Of a stretch of 64,000 nucleotides of DNA, positions 45,230 through 56,900 are shown piece after piece. Within the stretch, counting starts at the first letter, position 1; the number at the start of each line of letters is the position of its first letter. A program made the translations under genes and the position numbers. Source of the stretch: Microascus cirrosus (lineage: Eukaryota > Ascomycota > Sordariomycetes > Microascales > Microascaceae); the NCBI GenBank assembly GCA_030271035.1, contig JAMBUN010000310.1, forward strand, positions 1 through 64,000, read 5' to 3'. The notes beneath the pieces were generated by a model. That model saw only the letters and a list, made by a program, of their open reading frames with translations, had not been told where the DNA came from and did not search any database.

Positions 45230-46220
45230 CATAGGAATAAGCGTGAGCATCTGCGCCCCTCGACAGTAGTGAATGCGGCCCAGGCAGCGACGGCAAACTA
45301 TACGCAGATGAACATCAGGAGCCCCAAGTAGGTCTTGTATGCTTCACCACTAGATAGCACGAGTGACGCGATGATGAGCGTGATGAAGACGTCGGAGGAG
45401 AGCATTGGTGGCCCCACGGACACCAAGGACTCTAGGAGGGTGAGGATTATCCAGGAGGCCTGGAGGAAGGGATTGACACCGAGGAGTGATAAGACATCGT
45501 CCTCACTTGTCGGAGGAATCCCTTCCTATTGTCGAACAGTAGCTGACCAGTTCAATGTTCCACCAGGCGACTAGGAAGAGGACTCCTAGAGGGCTATCGA
45601 TGGCTCATGGAAGCGCGCGTTGTCGTCGTTTTGTCGGTGGCGGCGCCAAGGATAGTATGAGTTCCAGCTACCGGGCCATTCCTGGGTTCCGAGTCCGGAT
45701 CGCCGCTGGGGAGAGGATAACCGTTGAGTCATGGTCTTCCACGATATGGGAACGTCGAGGAGATCCTCCACCGTCGCTACAATATGCCGGCAAGCATCCG
45801 TAATGTCGCGTGTATCCAGCTCCCTCCGGGGATAGCTAGAAGTCGAAATTGATGGGAGGAACACATAGGGTCCCTGTCGCCTTCCTCCTTGAACGTTTTC
45901 GAACCGCGGTGCACACGTAAGCTTGCATAACTGCAACGATGCGACTTGAGATACGGGAAAAGCCTTTCTTGTTACCAACTAGTACATCCTATTCTTTGAC
46001 ATTCACTGACACGTACCTTGTATTCATTCCAATGGGTAGACTCTATCGTTATGGAGCACCTGGCACTTATGAAGTCGGTAGTAAGGCCATAGGTCATCAT
46101 CGTAAGCAGCAGGCCAATCCTAACGCCCAGTTGCTCTCCGCCGGCGAGCGGTATTGCCGCACCAAACTGGTAAGTCTCACCGTCCTCCATACGACAAAAA
46201 CAGACCAACCAAAACACTTA
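45230..46220 (-). pseudogene. remnant of a multi-helix membrane protein
   Basis: On the minus strand, pieces in changing frames encode membrane-like segments. These are FGAAIPLAGGEQLGVRIGL and LLTMMTYGLTTDF (46170-46080), LGVLFLVAWWNIELVSYC (around 45580-45530), and SSDVFITLIIASLVLSSGEAYKT followed by FAVAAWAAFTTVEGRR (around 45400-45260). An in-frame TAG sits between the last two. I cannot name the family. The loss of a single frame plus stops suggests a decayed gene, though an unusual exon structure is not excluded. Confidence 0.35.
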
Positions 46221-46599
46221 ATCAGGCCCTGACGTTTGGTTCACCTACTGACTAATAAGGGAATTCACTTGTGGGTACAGATTACCTCGCCAAGTTACAA
46301 GATGAATATGTGTTTAACTAACAGGACACGTGGGAGCGCGATCATGAGAGGGCGGTAGACAATCTCAGCGCAGTAGTACCTTGCTTTCCTACCTCTTCTG
46401 ATGGGTCCCCAGCGCCACAATCGCAGAAATGAAGTCCGGAACATGGATGTTGAGGCCTTCCAGACCAGTCAACCGGCCGTCTGATAGTGTCTGTATCTTG
46501 ATCATTTTCCGCCCTCAACCAGACCCACCGCCCCCACCTCTTTTGGTTATGCCTCTTGTGTATCCGCGATTCACGGCGGCAAACGGATTTCACTTTAAC

Positions 46600-47300
46600 C
46601 GTTCTCCCCTCGTTTCCGTTTATCTCTAACCCTATGCTACTTAAGGGAAACGGGTTCTCTATCCAAATAACATTATCGTCCTAAAGGTTCTACAACGACA
46701 CCACCCGCTTGACCTCATTTGCGTCTCCTTCTGACGCCTTGGACATCGTCTCCATTGCCTCGCCTAGCTCAAATCCGCTCCTAGAATTATTCTTCTTTCT
46801 CTTAAAAGTTAAAGGCTTAATATATTAGCCCCCACTTACCAGCTCGGGTCATTGCTGCCGGCGGCTGCCGGCTAGGGGCGAATTATTTGCTTGTAAGCCC
46901 CGGAAATAGTAACAATAAAGTTACGGTCAAGATAGGCGGGATAGGGCGGCTAAAGAACAGGGTCGTGTTTGAGGAATAGAGAAAGGAAAGGTAAGACAAA
47001 ACCGGCCTCCCCTGTCATATGAAATTATAGCTCAATACTGTCATCCGCTAAAAATATTTCTACTACAGGCTCGGATAACTACGGGCTTCTAATTAATGGG
47101 AAATTCGAAAACTCTATACCTGGCAGGAACACTCTCTCGGGAGAGATGATACGCTCCACAGAAATAATTTTTAAAATAAGCACCCGATAGCTACCATATC
47201 TCCTTTTAAATATATAGTATACGGATAAGGCTAGACCTTCCTAGTATAGTACCCGTAGTTATAGATTAATGAATAATAAACGTCCGGCGAGTACGCGCGA
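46600..47300. repeat. AT-rich, TA-rich stretch, possible RIP-degraded DNA
   Basis: The DNA from about 46.6 to 47.3 kb is richer in A+T and TpA steps than the neighbouring genes, has no long open frame and no gene signature. It resembles repeat DNA worn down by repeat-induced point mutation, but no element can be named. Confidence 0.35.
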
Positions 47301-47340
47301 CCTCCCAGACACCTCCTACCCCGCCTCCACAACCAAGCCC

Positions 47341-47715
47341 TTAGTTGACGATGCACCTGTTGTTGCCACTGCCCGTTCCGTAGTCATGGGCTACGCCGTA
47401 GTCGCGGCAGTCCCCCCTAGGAAAACACTCGAAAGATGTGATTATTGACCCTCTTCGTGGTCACCACATATACGCCCGTGGGGTTCGTCAGTTGACTTAT
47501 ATCAGGGATAGGAGAGACAAGAGGGCAAAGGACATACCCGTGCCATGCTAGACTGGGGACTACGACATGCAATCAGCTCCTGGACGTTCGATAATACAGT
47601 CGCGCTTTTCCACGAAGTTGGCAAGGCCGGCTTCCAGATTATCCCTAGGGAGGGCGGTGGCCTCCACGCTGAGGGTGACGAGGAAAATGCCGATGATGAT
47701 ACGGATCAAACTCAT
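47341..47715 (-). CDS. small secreted cysteine-rich protein
   Basis: A two-exon model, 47715-47564 and 47416-47341, gives 75 residues. It has a strong signal peptide (MSLIRIIIGIFLVTLSVEATA), a short propeptide ending in a KR Kex2-type site (NFVEKR), and a mature peptide of about 37 residues. The mature part has four cysteines: DC near its start, DC and GDC in the middle, RCIVN at the C terminus. The intron donor (GTAGTC) is weak; without splicing, translation stops two codons after the second cysteine. A TATAAAG box lies 151 bp upstream. Such proteins act as effectors, antimicrobial peptides or signals in fungi; nothing here decides which. Confidence 0.5.
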
Positions 47716-47865
47716 TGTGACAGCCTTCTCGTCTGAGGAAGATTTTTGACGTGTCTTTGAATATAGGGACGGGGTGGGCTTCCTCCAAGGAATATTTGTC
47801 GTTTTCGAAAAGCTTGATTGGGGTGCAGAAGAAGGAAAACCTGCTTTTTGCCATAAGGCCGGGCT

Positions 47866-47872
47866 CTTTATA
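47866..47872 (-). promoter_or_regulatory. TATA box of the small secreted protein gene
   Basis: TATAAAG on the minus strand, 151 bp upstream of the start codon at 47715. Confidence 0.45.
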
Positions 47873-49509
47873 CACGATTTTGAATATTACCTCTCCCATC
47901 CTTGGGCACTATGCGCCTGACGACCGGCGAGTCGTGGGGGGTTTATCCTGCACATACACTTGTGGAGCCGCTATAGGTGGAAGTACGGGTGAGGTGCAGC
48001 AAGGCTCTGGCGGGGAAACCCGTACGCTGGTTATTGATAGCCCGAAATGGGGGATCGCCGGAGCCACAGGCGCAGATCTGTGGTAAGGCTCTGCAAGGAG
48101 GAAATGCGCACAACGAATAAACGACGTTCTTCGGTTCCCGGGTGAGCCAGGTTACGCGCGTGGCGCAAATTAGGCTGCTCCGGTGGAGTATGAGGCTTGA
48201 TGAATGATCTCAGCCCTCCATTTGATGTCCTTGTCTTCGCGCTCTGAGCCTTGTGAGATGCAAACACCGGGGACCGCGTTCTGTTGGCCCGCACTAAGTG
48301 CCACCGACCTAGTGGTATCTATTCCGCAGCAGACCGGCAGCAGAATCGGAGCAGAGGATGCATCTTTAGGAGGGACTATTGGAATATTTGTCGAAGAACT
48401 ATATCTCTCAGCTTCCGTGTAGGAGTTTACGGTATATATTGTTTAAAACGGCAAGGTTGACCGTAACTGGGGACGACCCAACCGAACCCAGGGATTTGGG
48501 GATCGCTGGTGCCGGCCTCGCATTATTGGTCTTGGCGTGAACCGAGGCTGCCATTTCCAGAAGAACAAATCTGCCACTTTTGGAGCCCCTTGATCACGAT
48601 CCAGGCTATCATGTAGAAAGTATTCAGCTGACTGGCCGTACGCCCATAAACGATGAGCAACAAGTCGAACACCATCGTCTCAAACGCGAGGGACTGATTT
48701 TCTAGATGCTTCAAGTGGGTACACCTAGAAAAATGCGACGGCAGCACTTGCGACTTCGTCAAGACGTCTTATTCGTCATAGCCAGAGTTGCCTGCGAGGC
48801 CCACCGCGCGCGCTAGGAGACCGGCGATGAGGGCAATTAGGGCACTTCGGATATAGGGCTGCCGGCAGCGGTTGACGAGGTAGTTTTGGAGGAAGGAGAG
48901 GGCGGCGAGGTGCGTGCCCCGCGGTGGACTCTGACGCTATGATCTGGAGGTGATACGCATGGGGGTCCGAAGATCCTTGGTTTTATTCCGCTGATGAGGA
49001 CACCGATTCCTGTGAGTGACGACTCCCACCACGGATGCCTTCCGGGATGGCCGCCTCATTATACCCATTTCGTCGAAGGCACTGAAAGTGCTGCACCTTG
49101 TGTCACCCCAACACCGTGGATCCTCGGCGTTCAATTTAGTGATGGGCTCAGCCACATGCAGGTGAGGGCAGACCAGGCTGAAGGAAGCTGGAAAGGACTA
49201 TTACAGAACTAGGACACAGCCTAAAGGAGCAACAGATGCCTCTAGGATATAATTTCTTTCCAGGCATATTCAACTTCGGCTGGCTTCAAGGGACGACGGA
49301 AGTCCACTATACTACAGCAGGCTTATCGCATCAACTGCGCCCTGCAATTTAAGGATGAAGCAGGACTGTCCGAAGTCCTACCGTATCAGCATACAGACAT
49401 AAGCCGAGGAAGGTTGATAAAAATTAATAGACATTCCAAATACGTGAAATGGAAAAGGACCAAAAAAATGAAAGCGGTACCCGAGTGGTCTCGAGCGCAC
49501 TGGGAATTG
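47873..49509. other. gene-poor region with a possible membrane-protein remnant
   Basis: No intact gene. On the minus strand around 48890-48540, hydrophobic stretches (YIRSALIALIAGLLARAVGLAG, then FDLLLIVYGRTASQLNTFYMIAWIVI) read in one frame interrupted by a TAA. This hints at another worn membrane-protein gene or an unresolved intron. Confidence 0.35.
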
Positions 49510-49582
49510 AGCCCAATGCGGGGGTCGAACCCGCAGCCTTGAGATTAAGAGTCTCACGCTCTACCGATTGAGCTAACCGGGC
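49510..49582 (-). tRNA. tRNA-Lys (anticodon CTT)
   Basis: A 73-nt cloverleaf on the minus strand. It starts GCCCGGTTAGCTCAATCGG, with D-arm AGCTCAATCGGTAGAGC, anticodon stem GAGA/TCTC around the loop CTCTTAA (anticodon CTT), and T-arm GCGGGTTCGACCCCCGC. The acceptor stem closes with ATTGGGC and T as discriminator. There is no intron. CCA is not encoded, as expected for a eukaryote. Confidence 0.96.
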
Positions 49583-50329
49583 ACGTGATGATGGTGTGTT
49601 GTATGTAGGCACTTTTGGTGCCGCTATAGAGCGAGTAGCAGCAGTGAGCATGAGCTTGGCAACACGTTGAAATTGATAACCAAAGGCAATCTGTGGGCTG
49701 TCTCCAGTCGTAGGCACCTGGTCTCAGCCCCACTTAACTAGGGAGGCAATAACGATTTATGGTAAGTGTGGCTCTTGGTGGAAGAAAATACTATGGCGTT
49801 CCTATATAGCCCAGGGCTAGAGGTAATGGTCCTAAGGGGCCTAGAACAGCAACCTACAGCATTGGTGTATACAATCTAATAGCTTATCTGACAGCTTTCA
49901 TGGAAACCGAAAAGTGCCATGATTGAAAGAAAACTAACAAATAATGAAAGAGGTGCATGGCTTGGCGTCAAGCTGGGAACACTCCGGGACTTCTAAGCAA
50001 GACTCACGACTCTGAAGACGTCTCACTACGAACCCTGTGTCGCATAACCCTGATTTAGACCGATGAGAGACTTGAGATTCAACCTCTCCGAGAATCACGA
50101 AGCCGAAGAAGCGGGTCGGGGGGACGACGACAGCCTTCTGATCTTTTCAGCGGGCCTCTAAACCTGCAAGCATGCAATAGTAGCGTATATAACCTGCAGT
50201 GCCTACAGTGAGTAATAGGCTAGCACAACGAACCCCATCGGAAGGGGCACTCCGTTTGTAACCGTCCTGACATGCTGTACTCTCCTCAGATGCGGAAGTC
50301 AGCCGCCCCGTCCTTCTTAACCCGGCCTC
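49583..50329. other. intergenic region
   Basis: 5' flank of the tRNA and 3' flank of the sulfotransferase-like gene. No gene seen. Confidence 0.5.
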
Positions 50330-51166
50330 CTAACAATACAGGTAATACAGACCCGCTGCCACCGGAATAGCCCAAACCGCAGCCTTGCGCAGCGTTATCG
50401 TTATTAGCCTAATGTTCACCTCTCTTATCAACCTCGCCGTTTCCGCCCGGTCGTTCTTCCGCGGGAATTCGCCCTCCGGAACCTCCTTGCCTAGGAAGTG
50501 GCACAGCGGCTCCCACCCTTCACCTAACCTATAGTCCAGCCGGCGCCCGCTCTCGATTGGCACTGCCTCCCGTATCTCCCTGTAGTGCCTCTCGTACGCC
50601 GTCCTCGCGCGCTCTTCAGTGATTGCGTCCCTGGTGAACTCGAATGTGCGGAACCATCCAGCATGCACCTTGTGCATGGCGTAAAGGCCCCGGACTCCAA
50701 TGATGTAGCACAGCGCCCAGGTCAGTATCTCTGTGAGCCGACTGTTTATGGGATCGAGGAGCGCGCCCGTCATCGAGTCCCACCACCCGTCAAAGTCTCG
50801 CTCGACAACGACGACTTTGGCCTCCGGGTAGGCCTTGATAAGCTCGAGCGCAAAGGGGCTCGCAAGGTCGGTGGTTATGTCGTATCCGGCCCAGATGCGG
50901 TCCCAGTCCTCTCGCGTAAAGGGCGGGCGGGGCTTGCTGCCGTCGCCGTAGGTGTAGTGAGGCAGATTCGAGAGCTCTGGCCACTTCGCCTCGGCGGCCT
51001 TTTCTATCTCAACCCACGGGCTGCCGATGATGTCGTCCATGCTGTGGTGGACGCGGTAGCCCAGCTTGCGGTACGCTGCCGCCATCGAGGCGGTCCCTGT
51101 GCGCATGTATCCCGCATGAATGACCTTGAGGCCACCATGCTCAGGACCGTCTGACTCCGTCGTCAT
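50330..51166 (-). CDS. sulfotransferase-like P-loop protein
   Basis: Single exon, 278 residues. Belongs to the widespread fungal family of sulfotransferase-fold P-loop proteins. The phosphosulfate-binding-type loop is AGYMRTGTASMAAAYRKLG near the N terminus, followed by DWDRIWAGYDITTDLASPFALELIKAYPEAKVVVVERDFDGWWDSM-like family segments. A C-terminal hydrophobic helix (AVWAIPVAAGLYYLYC) probably anchors it to a membrane. Which acceptor is sulfated, or whether sulfotransfer is the activity at all, is unknown for most of this family. No neighbouring pathway is evident. Confidence 0.88.
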   Translation of the reverse strand: MTTESDGPEHGGLKVIHAGYMRTGTASMAAAYRKLGYRVHHSMDDIIGSPWVEIEKAAEAKWPELSNLPHYTYGDGSKPRPPFTREDWDRIWAGYDITTDLASPFALELIKAYPEAKVVVVERDFDGWWDSMTGALLDPINSRLTEILTWALCYIIGVRGLYAMHKVHAGWFRTFEFTRDAITEERARTAYERHYREIREAVPIESGRRLDYRLGEGWEPLCHFLGKEVPEGEFPRKNDRAETARLIREVNIRLITITLRKAAVWAIPVAAGLYYLYC

Positions 51167-52112
51167 CGTCGTGGAAGCGGCTTTTTGAGTCGTCTGTTTC
51201 TCGGGGTTTCAGGCTCTGTTTGGTCCAAGTCACTCGCGCGGTGATTGTGTTCTGATGCTGGGGCAGGAAGAAGATTTCGCCATAGCTGAGCCTCGATTGC
51301 TTTATCTATGGGTGGAGGGCATGCAGGAGCAGAGCAAAAAAAAGACGCTCTGCAAGGCGATAAGGTGCGGTCTCACGTCAGCCCAGAGTTGGGCTGCAGA
51401 TCACCTCCCGTCATCATGGGATCCTCTCGCTTGGCGTTTATGGTCTCGGCCAATCACGGGCACGTTTGTCAAGGAGGGCTTGATTGCGGTGTGGATGGTT
51501 ACCCGGTTGTAGTTCGAAAAAAAAAAAAAGGTTTGTCGACTTCATTGAACCTGTTCGAGTCGGTTTTCGCTTCGCTTCTAACGGCGCAATCTGGATTGGT
51601 AGCTTAAAATACGGCAGCTGTAGACATTTCTGTAGTGTATACTCCTTGAGACTATTGGCCAAGGCACTTTCAGCCTGTCGGGCCGGAAGAGAAAGAGGGG
51701 CGCGGGAGGGCGGCGTAAAATGGTTACACACTCTTGTCGAAGTTCGTCGCCGGAGTCCTCCCGAGTGAATCCGGGGCTTGGGGACTCAAGCACTGGGCAC
51801 GAGCAATGCTTCCCCGATACAAGTTCTAAATTAGATCCTTCGGGCCAATGGCCGACCTTCCAGGACATTCGCGCCTCTTATGCCAATGGCTGAAGGCACG
51901 GCAGTTATTACTCAAGCATACCACACTGAGAGCTAGATGCGTCAGGTTCGGTTGGGTATAAGCTCTCATTATATTTAGGCCGTATTTCCAAAAGCCGACG
52001 TATACCAGACATGGGCATTAACCTGGTACATAATCCTAAACTTATAATCCGCCTGCCATATCCATCATTCATTACCCGAACGCCCAAACAATGCCTAGTG
52101 ATACAGTGTCCC
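51167..52112. other. intergenic region
   Basis: Promoter of the sulfotransferase-like gene and 3' end of the receptor gene. Contains an A13-like homopolymer near 51518-51530. No gene seen. Confidence 0.5.
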
Positions 52113-53908
52113 TTATATCGGGGCTCCGTCGTGCAACGTGCTACTGGCCGACACGCCGGATGAATCATTTCTCTCCTTCGAGACCACCCTATCAACCCAT
52201 GCCCCCTTGCTCTTCGCCGCCGCCGTTGATCCGCTCAGCCCGGTAGGATAGTCTACCGGGGTTAGCTCATTTCCCAAATTGTCCCTTATCAGGTCGTGGT
52301 CCTGCAGCATGATGGGAGAGTCGCCATGGCGGCGCCGGTATAGCCTCGCCAGCACGATGCAGATGCTGGGGGTGCAGGCTAATATGACGGACATGATGCC
52401 CTCCACATGGCCCCAGAAACTGACCCATAGAAGGTCATCTTTTAGAAGGTTAGCCACGGTCGGTCTGTCGGGTCGGCGGGTATACTCTGAGGACTTACGT
52501 ATAGGGTTCAGGCTGTGCGTGAAGTGGGACATGTACGTAAGTCGCGGTATCGTAATGACCGTGACGCTGTGAGCCCTCCGATGTTAGCGCTGCGCAAAGC
52601 ATGCATTGATCCCATGGACGGGGCGAGACTCACAAACTCCCCACCGCAAACATTAAGCAAACAGCGATCTTCTTCCGTATCGGAAGCGAAAGCCTCAGCA
52701 GCTCAGGCATAGGTAGCGCCATGAGCCACAAATCAAGTAGGATCTGAAGGGCACTGCCCGCATAGCCGTACGCCGCAAGATTTATGCACTTCCATGACGC
52801 CATCTCGGAGCGGTCCACGTTCTCATTGAACTTGTTCCAGTAGGAGTCGACGGGCGTGCACTGGAAGGTCACCGTCATAGTGAAGCTGAAGGCCATGGCG
52901 ACGGTGGCGGCCATGGTAGCGTAGATGGCGGTCCGGACGTGCGGAAAGACAGTGAAGGGGAAGAACTGGAGGTAGAAGTAGAGGATGGAGAGTTTTGTGA
53001 TGTGGATGATGATGGTATAGAGGATTTGGAGGGCGTAGAGGAGCTGTATGTGGGTGATGGTAAGTTTCGACCCGACCATGGTGAGGGAGCCTTCTTGTAC
53101 GGGGAGGATAGCGACGCACTTTTAGAATGGTTCTGATTTGTACTGTTGGAAGGGTCCATGTGTCTCTTCCATAGCCGTTCGTGTGGGCTGTGGAGAACGG
53201 CAAGGTCAGTTCTGATGATTCCGGGAAGCGTAGTAACAGTCTTGATACTCACCTATAACAGTAGACACCATCATGCCGATAACGAGTAGCTGGAGCCGGT
53301 TAGACACCGTATCCCAAGTAGGCACAAGACTTCCGGTTCCCTACAGCGTTGCAGCCCATCATCCAGTCATCCGCCTTCTGAAGCCATTCCAACCGCACCT
53401 TGGGTCTCTGAAATAAGCGGACCCCCACGCAGAGGATCGATATCGTCCCGAGGATAACAGTAGAGAGGAGGAGAGACGGGCTTTGCCCGGATATCGTCCT
53501 ACGGCAAACCGTAGCGGTTCCGTTGATTGTAGCTAATGGGTACCGAAAGGTCAGTCTTGGGATGTGGAACGCGGCGGGCAACCGTGGACCGCCTACCGAG
53601 CGCCTCCGCGATGTTGCACGAGTTCATGGTGCACCCGTCAAGGATGGGCGAGCCCCACGCGATGGGACACAGGCAGTCGAGATCCGTATCGTCGCATGAT
53701 GAATCGTGGAGAAGGTTATCGAGGCACGGTTTCTGTTTTGACGTTTTGTTAGTCTCTCAAGCGATCGCATTATATGCGCCTCGCGTTAAAGGGAAGTAGA
53801 ACTTGCCGCGCATTCCGGAAAGTGATCAGCAAAGACTATCTCCCCGGCAGCCATCGTCGGCGCGAGAGGCAGTAGAACAGCGGCCACGAAGCCAATCGCT
53901 AACCCCAT
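52113..53908 (-). CDS. CFEM-domain, PTH11-like seven-helix receptor
   Basis: Plasma-membrane receptor-like protein of about 444 residues. Eight exons: 53908-53807, 53732-53597, 53532-53345, 53289-53253, 53187-53120, 53043-52634, 52566-52499 and 52438-52113. A signal peptide (MGLAIGFVAAVLLPLAPTMA) is followed by an extracellular CFEM domain with eight cysteines: PECA, KPC, SSC, LDCLC, DGC, NSC and TVC. Then comes a rhodopsin-like seven-helix fungal domain with YAKD-type features such as DTWTLP, ITKLSILYFYLQFFP and the FQCTPVDSYWN loop. The C-terminal tail is cytosolic. The first intron has a GC donor (GCG|GCAAGT), needed to keep the CFEM frame. PTH11 relatives sense surfaces or plant cues; the ligand here is unknown. 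Confidence 0.9.
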
Positions 53909-56900
53909 TCCAGCTTGAGAAACGGGCGTCGCGGTCGCAGCATGGGCGTCGCCCTCCGTCCTCACGACGGCAAAGACCCTCTCCTCGCGTCGTCTTTTTC
54001 CCGTCTCGTTTCGATTGTTCAGTCAGTATCGAGGCAGCTCATGTCATCCCCAAGTCCGCTAGCCCTCCGAGATCGCAATTCGTTTTGAAAGCGGAGAAAG
54101 TGTCTTGAGATTGTGGGACCGGTGCCTTCAAGAAGAAGCTTTGCTCGGACCGCGTCCGTGCGCGACTCGCTCGCCCGACACTCCGGCCGCCCCAAACCCT
54201 GGAATAGGGGATACTGATATTGGTTGCTGCGCTCCTGACCGGTCTGGGCCGCGGATCCACTCTTGTGGATCATTGCAAGGATCTCCAGCAAATCACCACT
54301 TTGACGGGCTCGTCCGCACGGGCCTCTCCATCAGGAACTCTGGGGCAATGCCATGCGCCCCTCGATGCCGCCGGAAGGCGGAAAAGCTTCCTATTGGACC
54401 CCGGATTACCACCGGGAGCGGGAGAATGGGACTTGGTTGCGACCTTGTGGTTCTGCCGTGCTGTGTGGCGCGAGAGACAGAGCTGAACTCGTATTTCCGG
54501 GGAACCTGCGGCGGAATTGTATTTTGAGGCGGCACGGGCGGACTCTCCTTGGCCATTGTCCACTGTCACCGAGTGCGGCTCGCGTATGCAGGAGGGCATC
54601 CTGCAAGGGACTGGACAAATCAACGTTCTTGAGTCGTCCACATAACAGCGTCGATGACACCGCATTCGCCGGCTCTTTGGCCCCTCCCAGGCGCAGGATG
54701 CTACCGCAACGATCCTTCCCTTCTTCATTTGGCAACAGAATAAGAATGTGCACGGTCATGGCGCTAATACATTTCCATCCATCGCGGCCCGGGGACCAGG
54801 GATATCGCAGCCACGGACTGGAATAAACTCATCTGGCGCCAATCCTCACAAGCCTCTTTTATCAATTTCATGCATTCTGAAGCTCTGAATGGCTGCTGCG
54901 ATGGGGAAGATGGCATTTCCAGGGGTTTCAAGGCCAACATAATATTGATTAGAAGGACCGCTGCGCATGTGTGGCGCCTCACCGATATTTTCATGGAATT
55001 TCCAGTGCCACGTTTCCGGAAATCTGGCGTTTGTGATTCCCTTGGTGTGGCCTCACGCTTTGGGACATGAGCTAACACCACAAACGAAAGGGGGGAGACC
55101 CCTCCGCGGAGGCTGACATCCGAGTATCTCTGTGTTCTCCATGCCCCTGCCAGCGAATATCTCCGCCCCGACGTCCTTCGCATTCGCCTTTTTCTAATGG
55201 CATTCACTCTCTTAGACTTGAAGCCGACAGCTACTGTAGACGCCGAATTTTAACTAGGCAAACGTCGTATCTCAGCGCCGTTGTATCTCAGCGCCGTTGT
55301 ATCGGGGCGGGAAACCCAGACTCGGCCGAGATAGCTTGAAGAGTGACAGGTCACAAAGATGTTTGGGCAATCCATAAATACTCAATTATATGCCTGCCGA
55401 TTTCTCTTCACCTCCATAATCAAGCCAGTTTCACGTTCGCCTACCAATTAGACTGCTACCCATGCAATAGTAGTCATTTCATCGTCGGTTCACCAGACGG
55501 CGGGTGGCGTTGTCGCAAGTCAGACGAATATGGACCAGTGATTAAATGGGTCTAGGAATAACCTTGTTGATATGGGGCAGTAGGAGGCGGAGTCCTGGTC
55601 GCTGGCGCGCAGTCGTTTGACAAGCTGGTAGATGGTCAATGCGGAAGTCTCGTCTGAGGGCCAGGTAATTATGACGTGCACCGGCCTTCGTTACGTCGTC
55701 GGCCAGGGGGCAGTTCCACTGCCTGACCGTACGGGGTAAATTGTCTCACAAGCATGAATCATGACGATGGGCTACTTCCAGGGCGTCTCCTATTTAAATC
55801 CCTTCTCTCCCGGGCTATAACCCGGACGCTTCATCGATAATAGGTTCGACGTGTGAAAATGTCTTTGAAAAGTTACCATTCGCTTAACATACGGTACCCT
55901 GGTCGGCGGCAAGATGACAGTTATCCATCCAACTGTAGAAGAATATAAAGCGTTGGTCTCCCGATTGGTTATGCATGTGATTGCAACATAAAGAGCCGGG
56001 GATTCGAGTATTTTCGCCAGATCACTTATTGCTCTTCGAATAAAGTATAGCCGGACAGATCGTATCGATACAGGCAGGGATACCAAACCCCAGAATCGTC
56101 TCGAATTCTCTCGTAAGGGAGTGGACGGAGCACAGACTGAACAAATGCTTCTATGCACGTCCTCTCGGTGGCATGGGCCAGTGTCATGACGCGGTTTCGC
56201 ATGCGCCGCCGTTACCGGGCCCATGAGAACCCGCGGTTCCATGGGGACGCTAATGCACCAACCCTGATGTGTACGAATGTAGAGGCGGAACTGGCCGAAT
56301 GACCAGAAGCATATCGAAATGTACTGGGCGACTGTAGGTCGGCTTCTTGCCTTCCTCTACTCAAGGATAACGCCACCAAGTCCGACTATTGGAAGTGCGG
56401 AAGTAGCGAGAAACGAGAGTGGCCTCCGCGGCTCTAGACACGATAAAGTCAGGGATGAAGCACATCGAGTCACATCCACGGCCACGGTAAGTCGCGTGCC
56501 TAGCGTCGCCATTGCTAGTCGAGACGTCTGGCACATGGTAGGTCATAGAGCTCCCCATCCATTCTTACCCAAGGAGCTACAAGGTACTTAGGAGATTCCC
56601 ACCCTGGAGCAATCTTTTACGGCTGCTTTCGATGCCCCTTCAAGAGACCTCCTTCGTATAGAAGGAACGTAACTGCAGCGATACATCGGTTATCTACCAT
56701 GAACTCTCGGGAAATTTCAGGAAGGAGAGCGTAGCCTACGTCGACCTAGGTTTGTCTTTACTTCCCAACATCCAGCAACGTTTTGCGATCTTCTCATGCC
56801 TGGAGGGCTACAGCCGGAAAGGACAACTTCTTTTCTATCGAGCTCCAAAGACCACACGAGGGCTACTAATCTTCAGCTGGTCGTCGGACTACCTACTTGC

